A DNA stretch of 64,000 bases, from NCBI GenBank assembly GCA_019279435.1, contig JAAALK010000289.1:8872342-8936341 (forward strand). Reading direction: 5' to 3'. The position numbers and the translations under genes are program-made. The stretch is from Zizania palustris (lineage: Eukaryota > Streptophyta > Magnoliopsida > Poales > Poaceae). Numbering within the stretch: the first letter of the stretch is position 1; the number at the start of each line of letters is the position of its first letter. Below the pieces are notes generated by a model. The model searched no databases, was not told where the DNA came from, and saw nothing but the letters and a program-made list of their open reading frames with translations. Below are positions 44,861-56,330 of the stretch, in pieces.

Positions 44861-47800
44861 ATGTCGAGCCGGAAGGGAGCGAGCACGGCCCCCCTGCGCA
44901 GGTCGACCCGAACCGCTGGGGGCGAGCCCGCCCCAACCGTCGACCCCAATCCTTCAGCTCCCATCACCACCACCGTCGGAGCGGCGCCCCCAGCGGGCTC
45001 CACCCGGTTGCAAGAAGAGACGCCCGGAGCTCAAGGCACCGACGGCCTGCCCGAGCCGACCTCCGCCAACCTGGCCGGGTCGCCGGGCGGGCCGCCGGAG
45101 CAGCATCTCCCAGGTGGACCCCCGGCAGTAGTGTCCCTTCAGACGGACTACGTCCGCTCGCGGGACCCCGACACAACTTCCGGGGGAAGCGGGAGCCAGG
45201 CCGATGCCCTGGCTGCAGAGAACGCCAGGCTAAAGGCGGAGCTGGCTTTGTGGCGTCAGGAAGCATCGCTCTGGCCCCCGGCCCCCCCGGCAGCCTTCCG
45301 CGCCGCGAGAGCTGCGGTCACGGACCTGAGCGACGACGAGAACCCCCCGGAGGAGGAGAACGCATCATACGACGAGGACTCTCCCCTGCACCCGGACCTC
45401 CAGAGGGTGCGCTTCAGTTCGAGCTTTCGCGCCGCCAAGCTCCCCAAGTATTCCGGGGACTCCGACCCCGGCGAGTTCTCTCGCTCCTACGCTCTGGCAA
45501 TAGAAGCGTCTGGGGGGAGCCGGGACGCCATGGCCAAATGTTTCCCTCTGGCGCTCGAAGGGATTGCCCTTCGGTGGTTCTGGTCTCTCCGGCCAGGGAC
45601 CATCCACTCGTGGGAGCAGCTGAAAAAGAAGTTCGTCAACAACTTCCAGGGGACCTTCGTGGCCCCCATGTCCACCGGGAGCCTTTTTCAAGTGAAGCAG
45701 CAACCCGGAGAGACACTGCGGCAGTACTCCCAGCGCTTTGCGCACACCAAAGCTCAGATCAAGGGGCTTTCGGCTTCTTCAGTCATCGACGCGGCCCGGG
45801 AAGGCGTCACCCACCCAGGTCTCCTCGACAAGCTCCACCGGAAGCCCATCTCTTCGGTGGCGCAGCTCATGACGTACTTCGAAGAGTACGCTCGGTCCGA
45901 AGAGGGCCAGATACGCCGACAGGCGATGGTAGTCCCTGTCCGAGCTCCGAACGCCAGAGCGTACGAAGTGCCCCCGGAGCCCAGCCGGGGCCCACGTCGC
46001 GCCCCTGACTTCCGGCGCCCGGAGCCCGCTCGCCCGGACCTCGTTCATCAAGATTCTCGGCGGAACCGGAAGCACTTTCGGGGGGAAGTCCTTAGCATCA
46101 CCCCTCAAGCGCCCGCCAAGCACCTGCACACGCCCGGCAGAAGTCGCCAGGCCGGGCCCAAGCCTCCACCCCGAGCACCTGCCAGGGGAACCTTTTACTG
46201 CAGCGTCCATGGCGAGAACCGGAGCCACGACACCGACTCCTACCGCACCATCCTCGCTCTTCGCAGTGACTACCTCGAGCGCCAGTCCGGTCGCGTTTCC
46301 TCCGACCGGGGGCATTCTGCCCCTCGGCCGGACCCGGTCCAAATAGTCGGACGTCAGGCAGAGCCGGAGGCCGTGACCCCGGCCGAGGGATTCGGCGGAG
46401 TCCCGGCCCTCACACTGGAAGCCGCTCCGGACCGTGGCAAGCGCGTGGTCCTTCCCATATCCGGAGGGGGAGCCCTCGGAGCGCTGTCCAAGCGGCAGCG
46501 TCGGGATTACGTTCGGGAAGTTGGGCACATTGGCACGTCCAGCCCTTCGATCCTCCCGGAATGGTCTCACGTCCCCATCAGCTTCACCGCCGAAGATGCC
46601 GCCGGCGTCAAATTTCCTCACGCCGACCCACTCGTCATTTCGGCAGACATCACCGGGGCCGAGGTGCGTCGCATTTTAGTCGACGGAGGCAGTTCCGCTG
46701 ACATCATCTTCGTGCAGGCCTTTGACCAACTGTGCTTGTCGCGCAAGCACCTGCTGCCAGCCTCGCGACCGCTCCAAGGCTTCTCGGGCCCTCCGCTCGA
46801 CGCTCTGGGCCAGGTCTTATTGGAAGTGGCGTTCGGCACCGCGCCCCTCCAGCGTCGCGAGGAAATCCTGTTCGACATCGTCGACGCTCCATACGCCTAC
46901 AACGCCATCTTCGGCCGAGGGATGCTCAACCGTTTTGGCGCCATCGCTCACCACAACTACCTCTGCCTCAAGATGCCGACTCCCGGAGGGGTGTTGTCTG
47001 TGCTGGGCGACCAAGCCGCAGCCCGCCGGGTCGAGTACGGCCATGCGGCGCCACTGGAGCCACGGCAGGTCCATAGTGTCCGTGAAGGCGCTGAAGACGC
47101 CAACCTCCCACTGGAGGCCAGCCCTGCGCAGAAAGGGCGCCCCGCCAAACCCCTCCCAGAAGGCGAAGTCATCACCAAGACCCTGACTTGCGGGGGGAAA
47201 GAGTACTCGATCAAGTTCGGAGGGGGCCTGGAGCCAGAATTATCAGCACAGCTCGAGGCCATCGTCTGCAACAACCTCGACATCTTCGCATGGTCGGACG
47301 AAGACATTCCTGGCGTCGACCGGAACATCATCGAGCATTCCCTGGCAGTTGATCCGAAGGCACGACCAGTCCGCCAGGGGCTTCGGAGGCTATCCGCCGA
47401 ACGGGCTGAGCTCGCCAAGGCCGAGACCGACAAGCTGCTCCGCGCCGGGGTCATCAGGGAAGTGAGTCACACCGACTGGTTGTCCAACCCTGTGTTTGTC
47501 CAGAAGAAAACATCTGGCAAATGGCGCATGTGTATCGACTTTACTTCTTTGAATAAAGCTTGCCCCCGTGATCCCTACCCGCTGCCTCGTATCGATCAGC
47601 TAGTGGATTCCACAGCCGGAGCCGAGCTCCTCAGCTTCCTCGACGCATATTCCGGTTATCATCAGATCTGGCTCAAGCCTGAAGACCAAGTGAAAACCAG
47701 CTTCGTCACCCCAGCCGGAGTGTTCTGCTACCTCCGGATGCCCTTCGGCCTACGTAACGCCGGAGCAACCTTTTCAAGGTTAATCTCGAAGGCCCTCGGT

Positions 47801-50413
47801 CATCAGCTCGGGCGGAACGTGGAAGCTTACATGGACGACATCGTCATCAAGACTGCCTCCGCAAGTTAGCACGGGTCCGACATAGCCGAAACCTTCGACA
47901 GCCTCCGGCGGTGTGGGATCCGGCTTAACCCTGACAAGTGCGTCTTCGGAGCACGCGCAGGGAAGCTGCTTGGGTACCTCGTCTCCAGCCGCGGCATCGA
48001 AGCAAGTCCAACGCAAGTTCAAGCATTGCAGAACATGGCGCCACCTCAGAACCTGCGGCAGGCGCAGAAGTTGGCCGGACGATTGGCCGCCCTGGGGCGT
48101 TTTCTCGCCAAATCAGCAGAGCGAAGTTTGCCCATCTTCAAGGTGCTTCGAGGTTCCAAGCATTTCGAATGGACCCCCGAGTGCCAGGATTGTTTCCAGC
48201 AAATCAAGGATTATCTCTCCGGCCTCGTGGCCCTCGCCACACCGCGGGCCGGCAGTCCCTTGCTGGTTTATCTCGCCGCCTCTAGCACCGCCGCAAGCGC
48301 GGCCCTGGTTCAGGAGGAAGAGTGCGGTGGGAAGCTAGTTCAGCGGCCCGTCTACTTCGTCTCCGAGGTTCTCGCCGACGCCAAGGCCAGATACTCCGAG
48401 CTAGAAAAGGTGGCTTATGCCCTCGTCATGGCCTCCCGAAAGCTCCGGCACTACTTCTTGGCCCACGACATCATCATTCCAACAGCCTATCCGTTGGGCG
48501 ACATGTTCAGAAACAAAGACGCCACTGGTCGCATCGGGAAGTGGGCGGTAGAGCTGGCCCCGTTCGGGATCTCCTTCGTTGCCCGGACGGCCATTAAATC
48601 CCAGATTCTCGCTGACTTCGTCGCAGAGTGGACGTGGGCCCGAGAGCCCGCGAGCGCCAGCACGGGCGAAGAGATTTGGACCATTTTTACGGATGGCGCT
48701 TACCAGGCCTCCGGGGCTGGAGCCGGAGCAGTCATCATCTCCCCTTCGGGTCAGCAGGCCCTGTACTCCGCCCGGTTAAGCTTCAAGGCCACTAACAACG
48801 TCGCAGAATACGAAGGTGTCCTCTTGGGACTTCGCAAGGCGCTCGCTTTGGGCACCGCGCGCGTGATCGTGAAGACCGATTCCCAAGTGGTCGCCGGACA
48901 CATCGACAAGTCCTTTCGAGCGAAGCACCCGGACCTCGCTTCCTACCTCGACTCCATCCGCAAGTTCGAAGCCTCCTTCAAGGGCATCTCCGTCCAGAAC
49001 ATCCCGCGAAGCGACAATGCCCAAGCAGATGTCCTCGCTAAGGCCGGGGCCGGCGCCCAGGCCTTGCCGCCAGGGGCTTTCTTCGAGGAGCTCGCCCAGC
49101 CTTCGGTAACTCATCGAAGCGAGGCGGTCGACCCCGCCGCCCCGGAGGAGAGCGAACAGTCGTCCTGACCGGCCCCAGTACTCTGTACAGCCAGCGTCTA
49201 TTGGCGCGGGCCCATCCTCCGCGCGCTCGCCGGCGGCGATGAAGTCCATCCCAGTCCGGAGCAGGTTCGCCTGCAACTCCGCGCAAGGTCATTCGAGGTC
49301 ATCAATGGAATCCTGTACAAGTCCGGAGTATGTTCCCCGCTGCTCCGCTGCGTCGCGCATTCCGACGGTGTCGCCATGCTCCGGGAGATACATGAAGGGT
49401 TGTGCGGCAGTCACTTAGCGCCGCGGGCCCTCGCAGGCAAAGCTCTCCGGCAAGGCGTGTACTGGCCCACCATCATCGCCGACGCCGAAGAACTCGTCCG
49501 CGCCTGCCAAGGTTGCCAGTGGATGGGCCGACGCAGCCACCGCCCCCCAGCAAAGTTGCTACCTATCCCTCCTGTGTGGCCCTTGGCCCGCTGGGGCATG
49601 GACCTCGTCGGTCCGCTCCCCAGAGCGAAGGGAAACCTACGCTTCGTTGTTGTCGCAGTCGAGTACTTCTCCAAGTGGGTCGAAGCGGAGCCTCTCACCA
49701 CCATCACATCCCGAAGTGTCCAGAAGTTTTTCTGGCAGCATATCGTGTGCCGGTTCGGAGTACCCAAGCAGCTCACATTGGATAACGGAACGCAGTTTGA
49801 CGCCGGCAGCTTCCGGGCCTTCTGTGACGAGCTGGGAGTTCAGCTTTGCTTCGCGGCCGTGCGGCACCCCCAGTCTAACGGAGCTGTGGAGCGAGCCAAC
49901 GGGCACATTCTGTCCGGCCTTCATAAGCGTATTGTCGGGTTGGCCCGAGGCACGTGGCCCGACGAACTACCCAAGGTCTTATGGTCCATCCGGACGACCG
50001 TTTCCCGGGCAACGGGCTTCACCCCGTTCCGCCTCCTGTTCGGCGACGAAGCGATGACGCCAACGGAGCTCCGCGCCGGTTCACTGCGCGTCGTAGCACC
50101 CGAAGTTGAAGATGAGCGCGCCGTCTCCCTTGACCTAGCGGAAGAAACGCGGCTGCGCGCCGTCGCCAACCTGTCCCACTATCAGAAGGAGACCAAGGGG
50201 TGGTATGATACCAAGGTTAAGCGCAACGAGTTCCAACCAGGGCACCTCGTCCTCCGCGCAGTGGTCGCTCCCTCCAAGTTGGGCAACAAATGGGACGGAC
50301 CGTACATTGTTACAAAGTCCGGACGGCCGGGGTCCTACCGTCTCGCTACACTAGAAGGCGAAGAGCTGAAGCATTCGTGGCACGCTGGGGACCTGAAGCG
50401 CTACTTTCCGTAA
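44861..50413 (+). pseudogene. gag-pol: Element E gag-pol, one frame with two stop codons
   Basis: ATG at 44861. One frame spans about 1850 codons: gag core (Ala-Met-Ala-Lys-Cys-Phe-Pro, about residue 224); a zinc-finger-like Cys/His segment (about 46195-46240); retropepsin with Asp608-Gly-Gly; reverse transcriptase with Tyr990-Met-Asp-Asp; RNase H; a second archaeal-type RNase H (Phe-Thr-Asp-Gly-Ala, about 48695); and integrase with a His-His-Cys-Cys finger (about 49385-49520), Asp-Asn-Gly near 49780 and Val-Glu-Arg near 49890. TAG at 47867-47869 sits where the F homologue has Gln, and TGA at 49166-49168 lies before integrase. Both could come from C-to-T changes. No frameshift is visible. Full polyprotein would need readthrough or a helper. 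Confidence 0.92.
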
Positions 50414-50471
50414 CACTACCGTTGTATTTTATTCGCGGCCATCGCCGCCTGTTTGTATCCCCCATCTGGGA

Positions 50472-50477
50472 AATAAA
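50472..50477 (+). terminator. Poly(A) signal after E gag-pol
   Basis: AATAAA about 60 bp after the gag-pol stop. F has AATAAA at a comparable place (about 60795-60800). Genomic RNA must run on to the 3' LTR, so this site may end a shorter sense transcript; use is not shown. Confidence 0.45.
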
Positions 50478-50511
50478 ATTTTCAGCCAACTATTCCGACC
50501 GACACAACTCG

Positions 50512-51233
50512 CGTCGCACCCTCATATTCGGGTTCCGAGCTACGCCTCGACGCACCCTCACACTCGGGTTCCGAGCTCTGGCTCGACGCGCCCTCGCATT
50601 CGGGTTCCGAGCTACGCCTCGACGCACCCTCACACTCGGGTTCCGAGCTCCGGCTCGACGCGCCCTCATATTCGGGTTCCGAGCTACGCCTCGACGCACC
50701 CTCACACTCGGGTTCCGAGCTCCGGCTCGACGCGCCCTCACACTCGGGTTCCGAGCTCCGGCTCGACGCGCCCTCATATTCGGGTTCCGAGCTACGCCTC
50801 GATGCACCCTCTCACTCGGGTTCCGAGCTCCGGCTCGACGCGCCCTCATATCCGGGTTCCGAGCTCCGGCTCGACGCGCCCTCATATTCGGGTTCCGAGC
50901 TACGCCTCGACGCACCCTCACACTCGGGTTCCGAGCTCCGGCTCGACGCGCCCTCATATTCGGGTTCCGAGCTACGCCTCGACGCACCCTCACACTCGGG
51001 TTCCGAGCTCCGGCTCGACGCGCCCTCATATTCGGGTTCCGAGCTCCGGCTCGACGCGCCCTCATATTCGGGTTCCGAGCTACGCCTCGATGCACCCTCA
51101 CACTCGGGTTCCGAGCTCTGGCTCGACGCGCCCTCATATCCGGGTTCCGAGCTCCGGCTCGACGCGCCCTCATATTCGGGTTCCGAGATATGCCTCGACG
51201 CGCCCTCACGTTCGGGTTCAGAGCTATGCCGGT
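50512..51233 (+). repeat. 36-bp tandem array, about 20 units
   Basis: Head-to-tail 36-bp units of the form GCRCCCTCAYAYTCGGGTTC-CGAGCTMCGSCTCGAC with few substitutions. There are no spacers, so this is not a CRISPR array. The period is a multiple of three and the array is open on both strands, which explains long spurious frames. It lies between gag-pol and the antisense gene. Confidence 0.95.
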
Positions 51234-51413
51234 GTGACGCGCACCGTCCGCTCTCCCTCTCCTAAGTTACTTAGCGCCCAGCTAGTAAACCAGCTACCCG
51301 CCAAGAGGGGGGGAGGAAGAGAGAGAGAGCGAGGCGCAAGATGCAGCAAGCATATGAAGCGTACAATAACAAGCGCATAAGCATACAATGTTCATTACAA
51401 GCAAAGGAGGGAA

Positions 51414-54400
51414 TTAAGAAAAGCTCTCGTCCAGGCCGAGAAGGAACCGCGGGCCCCTTCGGTTAGACGGACCGGAAGTCGTGCTCGCCCCCCGACCGGA
51501 CCTTTCCTTCCTCTTCCTGCGCTCCTCTTCCTTCTTTTGGGCGCGGAAAGTTCTCTGGTCCTCCTGGAGCTGAGCCCAGCTGCGCAGGCCGCCCTCCTCC
51601 GGGGACGCTCTCCCTAAGTCAGCCTCCGTATCAGACCAGTCAACCGGTTCGGAGGACGAGGACGGCGAGCGAGACCCCCTCTCTTCGTCCTTCACATGCT
51701 TCAGAACCCCCTGAAGGACGTCGGAGTCCACACGTCCGTCACTGCCGCGGGGAAGAACGAAGCGCGCGGGCCGGTTTGCCCGCACAGCTTCGAGGATGGC
51801 CCAGCGATGCCGAAGGACGTCGTCCGGTTCAAGTACCTCGACATCAAGATCGCGACCGCAAACACCCTGAGTAAGTCCCGAAAAAAATGAGTCTTTATTA
51901 ATATAACTAAGTTCCCTAAGCTATTACAGGATAAGGCTCAGACCAACCCCTAGAGCTACACCTGCGGGTCCGGCAAACGGGCCGAGGCTGAAGGGTTCGA
52001 AGGGGCTGGAGGGTCGCGCGCACGGAGTGCTTCCTCCAGCCAAGCCTGGATCGCCGCAGGGCCTTCGGTCTGCCAGGTCGCCTTGAGCGCCCTCCAAGCT
52101 TGGGTCAGGGCGAAGCTTGGCGTCCGAAGGTGATCCCCCATGAAGGCGACCGGGTGCGGGCTCGAAGGCGAAGGAAGCGGGAGCCCGGACGCCTCGAGGT
52201 GCCGGAGGATTCCGTACGCTGCCACCCGAGCGGACACCTCGCCGTACTGATCCATGGCAAGCTGTATTTGCCGGACGGCAGATCGAACGAACTTCACTCG
52301 GCGGACCAGGGGCTCCCGGGCGATGTCGAACGTGCCGCAGCCAGTGCCGTAGCGCGCCAACATCTTCCGCAAGGATTCGGCGGCCACGGCCGCCGTCTTC
52401 CCGGCCTCGGCGAGCTCCTCGGCGGCCTTCTCGTTCCGCGAGTTGAGGCCCGCCTCGACCTCCTCCAAATGAGTCACCCGGGCTCCGAGGGCTTCAACCT
52501 TGCGTTCCGCCTCCGAGGCCCGAGCTTGGAGCCGGGAAACCTCCTCTTTGAGCCGATCCGCCTCCGAGGCCCGGGCCCGGAGTACCTCCGCCTCAGCGGC
52601 TCTGGTTCGGAGGGCGCCGACCTCCGCTTCCAGCTCGTCGGCACGGGCGGCCTTGGCCCGGAGCCCCTCCAGCTCCACGACGCGGGCCCTGAGCGAGTCC
52701 GCCTCCGCTGCTTGGGCCTCCAGCGCCGCCACCCTCGACGCCTGGGATCGAAGGGCCTCGGCCTCCAACGAACACTCGCGGGCCAACCTCTCCGCGGCCG
52801 CCACCCGGGACGCGAGCCCTGCGGCGTACGCCTCGTGATGTTCGCGCTCGAGAAGCAGAGCGGACATCTGCCCCTGCGCCAGCGCCACCACCTGCATGCG
52901 GAGAAGTGGTCAGAAGAGCCACGACGAGGGCGTCAAGAGCGTCCAAGGAAAGTACCTGGCCTGCAGCCGTCTCGATGGCCCTTCCGAGGTCCAAGCTATC
53001 CGATCGCCCCAGCTCGCCTATCACCGGGGCATCACGCAGCCGCAGGTAGTAATCGTGGATCGGGGCCACTCTCGAGGCGAAGTCCTCCCCCACCGTCAGG
53101 AAAGGGCGCAGAAGCGGCACGGAGCCGCGTGCGGTTCGTAGGTCGGTGGGAGGCTGATGCCGGACCCCGACGCTCCCGGCGGGCTCCTGAGGGGCCCCCT
53201 CGGCGCTCCGGGACTCCGCCTCGTCGTGCGGATTCAAGCCCCCCTTCGCGGTGACAGGGGCTCCGGACCTCGCATCCGGAGCATCTGCCGGGTGGCGGTC
53301 GACTGGCTCCATGCCTCCGGCCGAGGTACCTGCACGAGCAGACGGGAGTTAAATACAGGAAAGCTCCTTGCGCACGAAGAGGCATGACGAAGTTACCGTA
53401 CCTGCGCCCGCTGTATCGTCGACGCGGTCCGGAGGCTGAAAGTGGCCCGACGGGCTTGGGCGGAAGAAAAGGTTATCGATGGAGTTCGGCGGAGAACCCG
53501 CCACCGCCGCGGCCAGTTCCGCCTCCTTGTCGGCGCTCCTTTCAACGGCGCCGAGTGGGTCAGCTAGGCCCCCGTGGCCCAAGCTGTCCGTAGCCCTGCT
53601 CTCGACGGAGCCCGCGGAGCCGCCCGCTGAAACGGGTATCGGAGAGGAGGCGGTCCCCGGGCGGGGCGTCACTCCGGCGATGCGTGACTCTTGCTTGGCG
53701 CCCGGCGCGGGCTTCGTTGGGTCCGGGTGAAGGAGAGCATCCTCGCGCCCCTCGGTGCTCGGCGGGATCGAGGGAGCCGGAGCCGGAACCTCTGGGAGAT
53801 CTCCTGACTCCGACTGGACTCCTTCGCTGGAGCCCCCTCCCTCCGAACGAGAAGCCGAGGAAGGTCCCGGCGACGCGCGCTTCGGCCCCCTCACAATCCT
53901 CTTCTTCTTCGAGCGGCTCGGAGAAGGGCAGCCGTCCGCATCGCCCGCCTTCCTCTTCGAGACGTCCCGGAGGACCTCGCCCTCCGGGAGAGGCGGGGGC
54001 GTGAGCTCGAGCGCCCCCCACACTCTGTTGGAGCGTTCCCAGGAGCCCACCAGCTCCAACCGGCGGGCCCGCTCGGCCGCGGTGGGAACCCCCAGGATCC
54101 TCTCCGCCAAGCGAGCGATCTCTTCGGGCGTCCGAGCGACGAGCGATCCTGCATCTTTTCGTCAGGGCCGGGGTATCCCTCGGGCACGCAAAAGCAAGAC
54201 TGAAGGCGAAAGAAAGCTGAGACTTACCAAGCTGGCGAGAGAGCTCCGTCGGCACCGACGCGTCTCGGCTACTCCGGAGCAAGGCAGGCCACTCCTCCTT
54301 CAGCGGGGGGATCTCGAGGGCCACGAACTCCTCCGCCAAGTCCCGCATGCTCATCCGGCGGGCGACGATTTGGAGAAGTTGTACCCTCGCCGAGATGGCC

Positions 54401-55110
54401 CCGGAGTTGACTTCGACCCGCGCCTCCCTCCAGAACCAGATGTGGCGCGGTATTCCGGCCAAGCCGGAGGTGAGCCCTACGCGAACGTAGAACCACCGAT
54501 TCACCCACTTCGAGTACCACCTTTCGTTGGTGGCCTTCGCTGGGAAGGAGTCCGCGTACCTCCTCCGGAGCTGGAAGTTGATGCTCCCGAAGGCCAGCAC
54601 CCGGCCGTCCTTTTTCTTCGGTTGACAGAGGGCTTCGTGCATCTCAGCGAAGACCTTCGCCCTCCCTTCGCAGCCTTCAGCACGCATGGCCCACTCGAAG
54701 ATGGCGAGGCGGGCCACGGCGTTGGGGGACAGCTGCGGGAGCTCCAGATGGAACGCCTCCAGGACCCCAGCAAGAAGCTCTGAGGCAGGGAACCCCAGGC
54801 CCGCGTCGAAGAAGGCCTCGAAGACGACGACCTCGCCTTCCCGCGGCCGCGGGGCCGTCTCCCGCCCCGGCCTTCTCGCCGGCGTCTCTGGGCCGAGGCG
54901 GTTCCTGGTCGCCTGCTCGATCGAGGCTTCAGTGCAGGCAGACGCCCCGAGCTCTAGCGTCTGTTCTCGGAATCGCTCGGAAGCGGGGCGGAGCTCGCGC
55001 GCGCCGCGCACCTCTGGCGTGTCGGTCGCCGCCGCCGCCACCGCGGCCGTCATCTGGCGCTGCAAGAAGCGCGGGTCCATCGCCATTGCGGGAACCGGCT
55101 TCCTCGACAT
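51414..55110 (-). CDS. Antisense five-exon gene of element E (~1128 aa if fully spliced)
   Basis: Predicted exons on the minus strand: 55110-54228, 54148-53402, 53329-52956, 52891-51962, 51866-51414. The introns (79, 72, 64 and 95 bp) all have GT...AG ends, e.g. GTAAGT at 54227 and TGCAG at 54149, and phases join without a stop. Retaining the last intron gives a stop at 51956-51958 and ~979 aa. Exon 1 (residues 1-294) resembles the 'putative gypsy type transposon' domain (PF04195): a Phe-Phe-Asp-Ala-Gly-Leu-Gly-Phe-Pro block near 54810 and a Leu-Ser-Pro-Asn-Ala block near 54730. Exon 2 is Pro/Ser/Gly-rich. Exon 4 opens with a ~150-residue Ala/Glu/Leu/Arg coiled coil, then a conserved segment shared with element F. 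Exon 5 is acidic then Lys/Arg-rich. ATG at 55108-55110 lies ~110 bp from a TATA box. Biochemical function is unknown; a nuclear or regulatory role is only a guess. Confidence 0.8.
51894..51899 (-). terminator. Poly(A) signal in last intron of E antisense gene
   Basis: TTTATT on the plus strand reads AATAAA on the minus strand, ~60 bp after the stop of the intron-retaining form. It could end the short transcript before exon 5. Confidence 0.5.
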
Positions 55111-55221
55111 TCTTGGAGAGCAGATGGAAGGAGCGTAGGGCTCAGAGGGCGAGTGGGCAATGGACTAAGCGGTCGCGGTTGACGCGTGAGGGTGAAGGAA
55201 GAAGAAGCCGTGAACGGCGAG

Positions 55222-55229
55222 TATATATA
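55222..55229 (-). promoter_or_regulatory. TATA box of E antisense gene
   Basis: TATATATA (within GTATATATAC) ~110 bp upstream of the antisense ATG, outside both LTRs. It suggests a promoter separate from the LTR; start site not shown. Confidence 0.6.
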
Positions 55230-55642
55230 CGTCTTTCGGAAAGGCTGGCGGTTCGGCTCCCGTTTCGGTTAGCGTGTGAACGTGGCGGTTTACGCGGCGC
55301 CGCATTCAAAGCTGGGTGGCACATCGGGGCGCGGGGGCGATCTCCCGGCGATCCGCCTCTTCGGTGCTCGCCCGGCCCCTCGGGTTCGGAGCCCCCGCAG
55401 TCAAGATGCGCCAGTCTCCGGTCAGCTCGGTCAACCCCCCTCGGTGTCTTGGAGACGGGCGGAAGCCCGAGGCAGGGTCTAATTCCACGGTCTCTCGACT
55501 CCCCGTCTCAGTGCGCTCCAGCGCCCCGGCGGATGCAGCGCCCTAAAGCGAGGTACGCACTCTTGTGAATTGGCGGGATTATCTTGTGCGCTTCCACCCC
55601 CTCCTATTGCAGGACTACGAGCGGGAAGAAGCGAGGGGCTAC
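55230..55642 (+). other. E non-coding region upstream of antisense gene, with purine tract before 3' LTR
   Basis: No gene seen. It holds the presumed promoter-proximal sequence of the antisense gene and, at about 55621-55642, a purine-rich tract (GGGAAGAAGCGAGGGG) that should act as the polypurine tract for the 3' LTR. Confidence 0.6.
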
Positions 55643-56325
55643 TGTTGGGGGAGATAATCCCTGGAGCCAGCGGGGTGGGCCCCCAGCCGGAGGGCCCTGG
55701 CTTGATGACGGAGGCCGCCTTCCGGAGGAGCGTGGCCGGAGGCCACCTTCCGGAGGAGCGTGGCCGGAGATCACCTTCCGGAGGAGCGTGGCCGGAGATC
55801 ACCTTCCGGAGGAGCGTGGCCGGAGGTCACCTTCCAGAGGAGTGTGGCCGGAGGCCACCTCCCGGAGGAGCTTAGCCGGAGGTCACCGTCCGGAGGAGCA
55901 AAGCCAGAGGCCGCCCTTCAGGGTAGGACACAGGAGCTCGTCCTCCGGAGGCTGAAGGCCCGGGGCTCTCGGCTGGCCCGGCGAGACGAGCCCAAAGAGA
56001 GTCTTGGCGGGAAAAGGACCAGGCGGTCGTGCGAAAGGACAGGATCGCGATCTTCTGAGCCGTGTCGGGCAGCGCAGGAAGCATCCGACACGGCCGATAC
56101 GCTGTCAGAGTCGAATCTTCTTGTCTGTACTACGTATCTCTTTGTCTGTACTACCGGTCAGGGTTGGTCGGGTGGCCGTTGGCAGCCCGGAGGCGCTTAG
56201 TCCTCTGGGCGGGGCGCCCTATAAATACCCCTCACTACAGTTGTAACAGACAAGCTGACCAAGGCATTGAATACACTACTCTTGTTTTCCACTAAAACCT
56301 GCTGGTTCGATCCGTCGTCCCAACA
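55643..56325 (+). mobile_element. 3' LTR of element E
   Basis: 683 bp, TG...CA, homologous to 44056-44794 with about two fewer 28-bp units. TATA box at 56220-56227. Followed directly by CCTGT. Confidence 0.93.
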
Positions 56326-56330
56326 CCTGT
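56326..56330 (+). repeat. Target-site duplication CCTGT, right copy
   Basis: Matches 44051-44055; F gag resumes here. Confidence 0.95.

Larger units (their letters stand above)
44056..56325 (+). mobile_element. Complete gypsy Tat element E (12.3 kb) with antisense gene
   Basis: LTRs at 44056-44794 and 55643-56325, a TGGCGCC primer-binding site, gag-pol with a second RNase H domain before integrase, a tandem array, a long gene on the opposite strand, a purine tract and a perfect 5-bp duplication. Outside a tandem repeat that differs in copy number, the LTRs differ at about eleven positions by eye. It is inserted in element F's gag. The doubled RNase H and an extra reading frame downstream of pol fit the Tat lineage of Ty3/gypsy. 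Confidence 0.95.

Noticed and set aside
44833..46008. 391-residue frame overlapping E gag
   Set aside because: It is a shifted frame of the GC-rich gag; gag homology with F and the core motif lie in the 44861 frame.
50512..51233. Regular 36-bp repeats resembling a CRISPR array or a protein of 12-residue repeats
   Set aside because: Units are contiguous with no spacers and no cas genes, in a plant retrotransposon. The long frames on both strands arise because the unit is 36 bp, without internal stops.
52100..53254. Plus-strand 384-residue frame opposite the E antisense coiled coil
   Set aside because: It is a shadow of the Ala/Glu/Arg-rich antisense exons; it lacks a domain, and the antisense frame has matching splice sites and a homologue in F.
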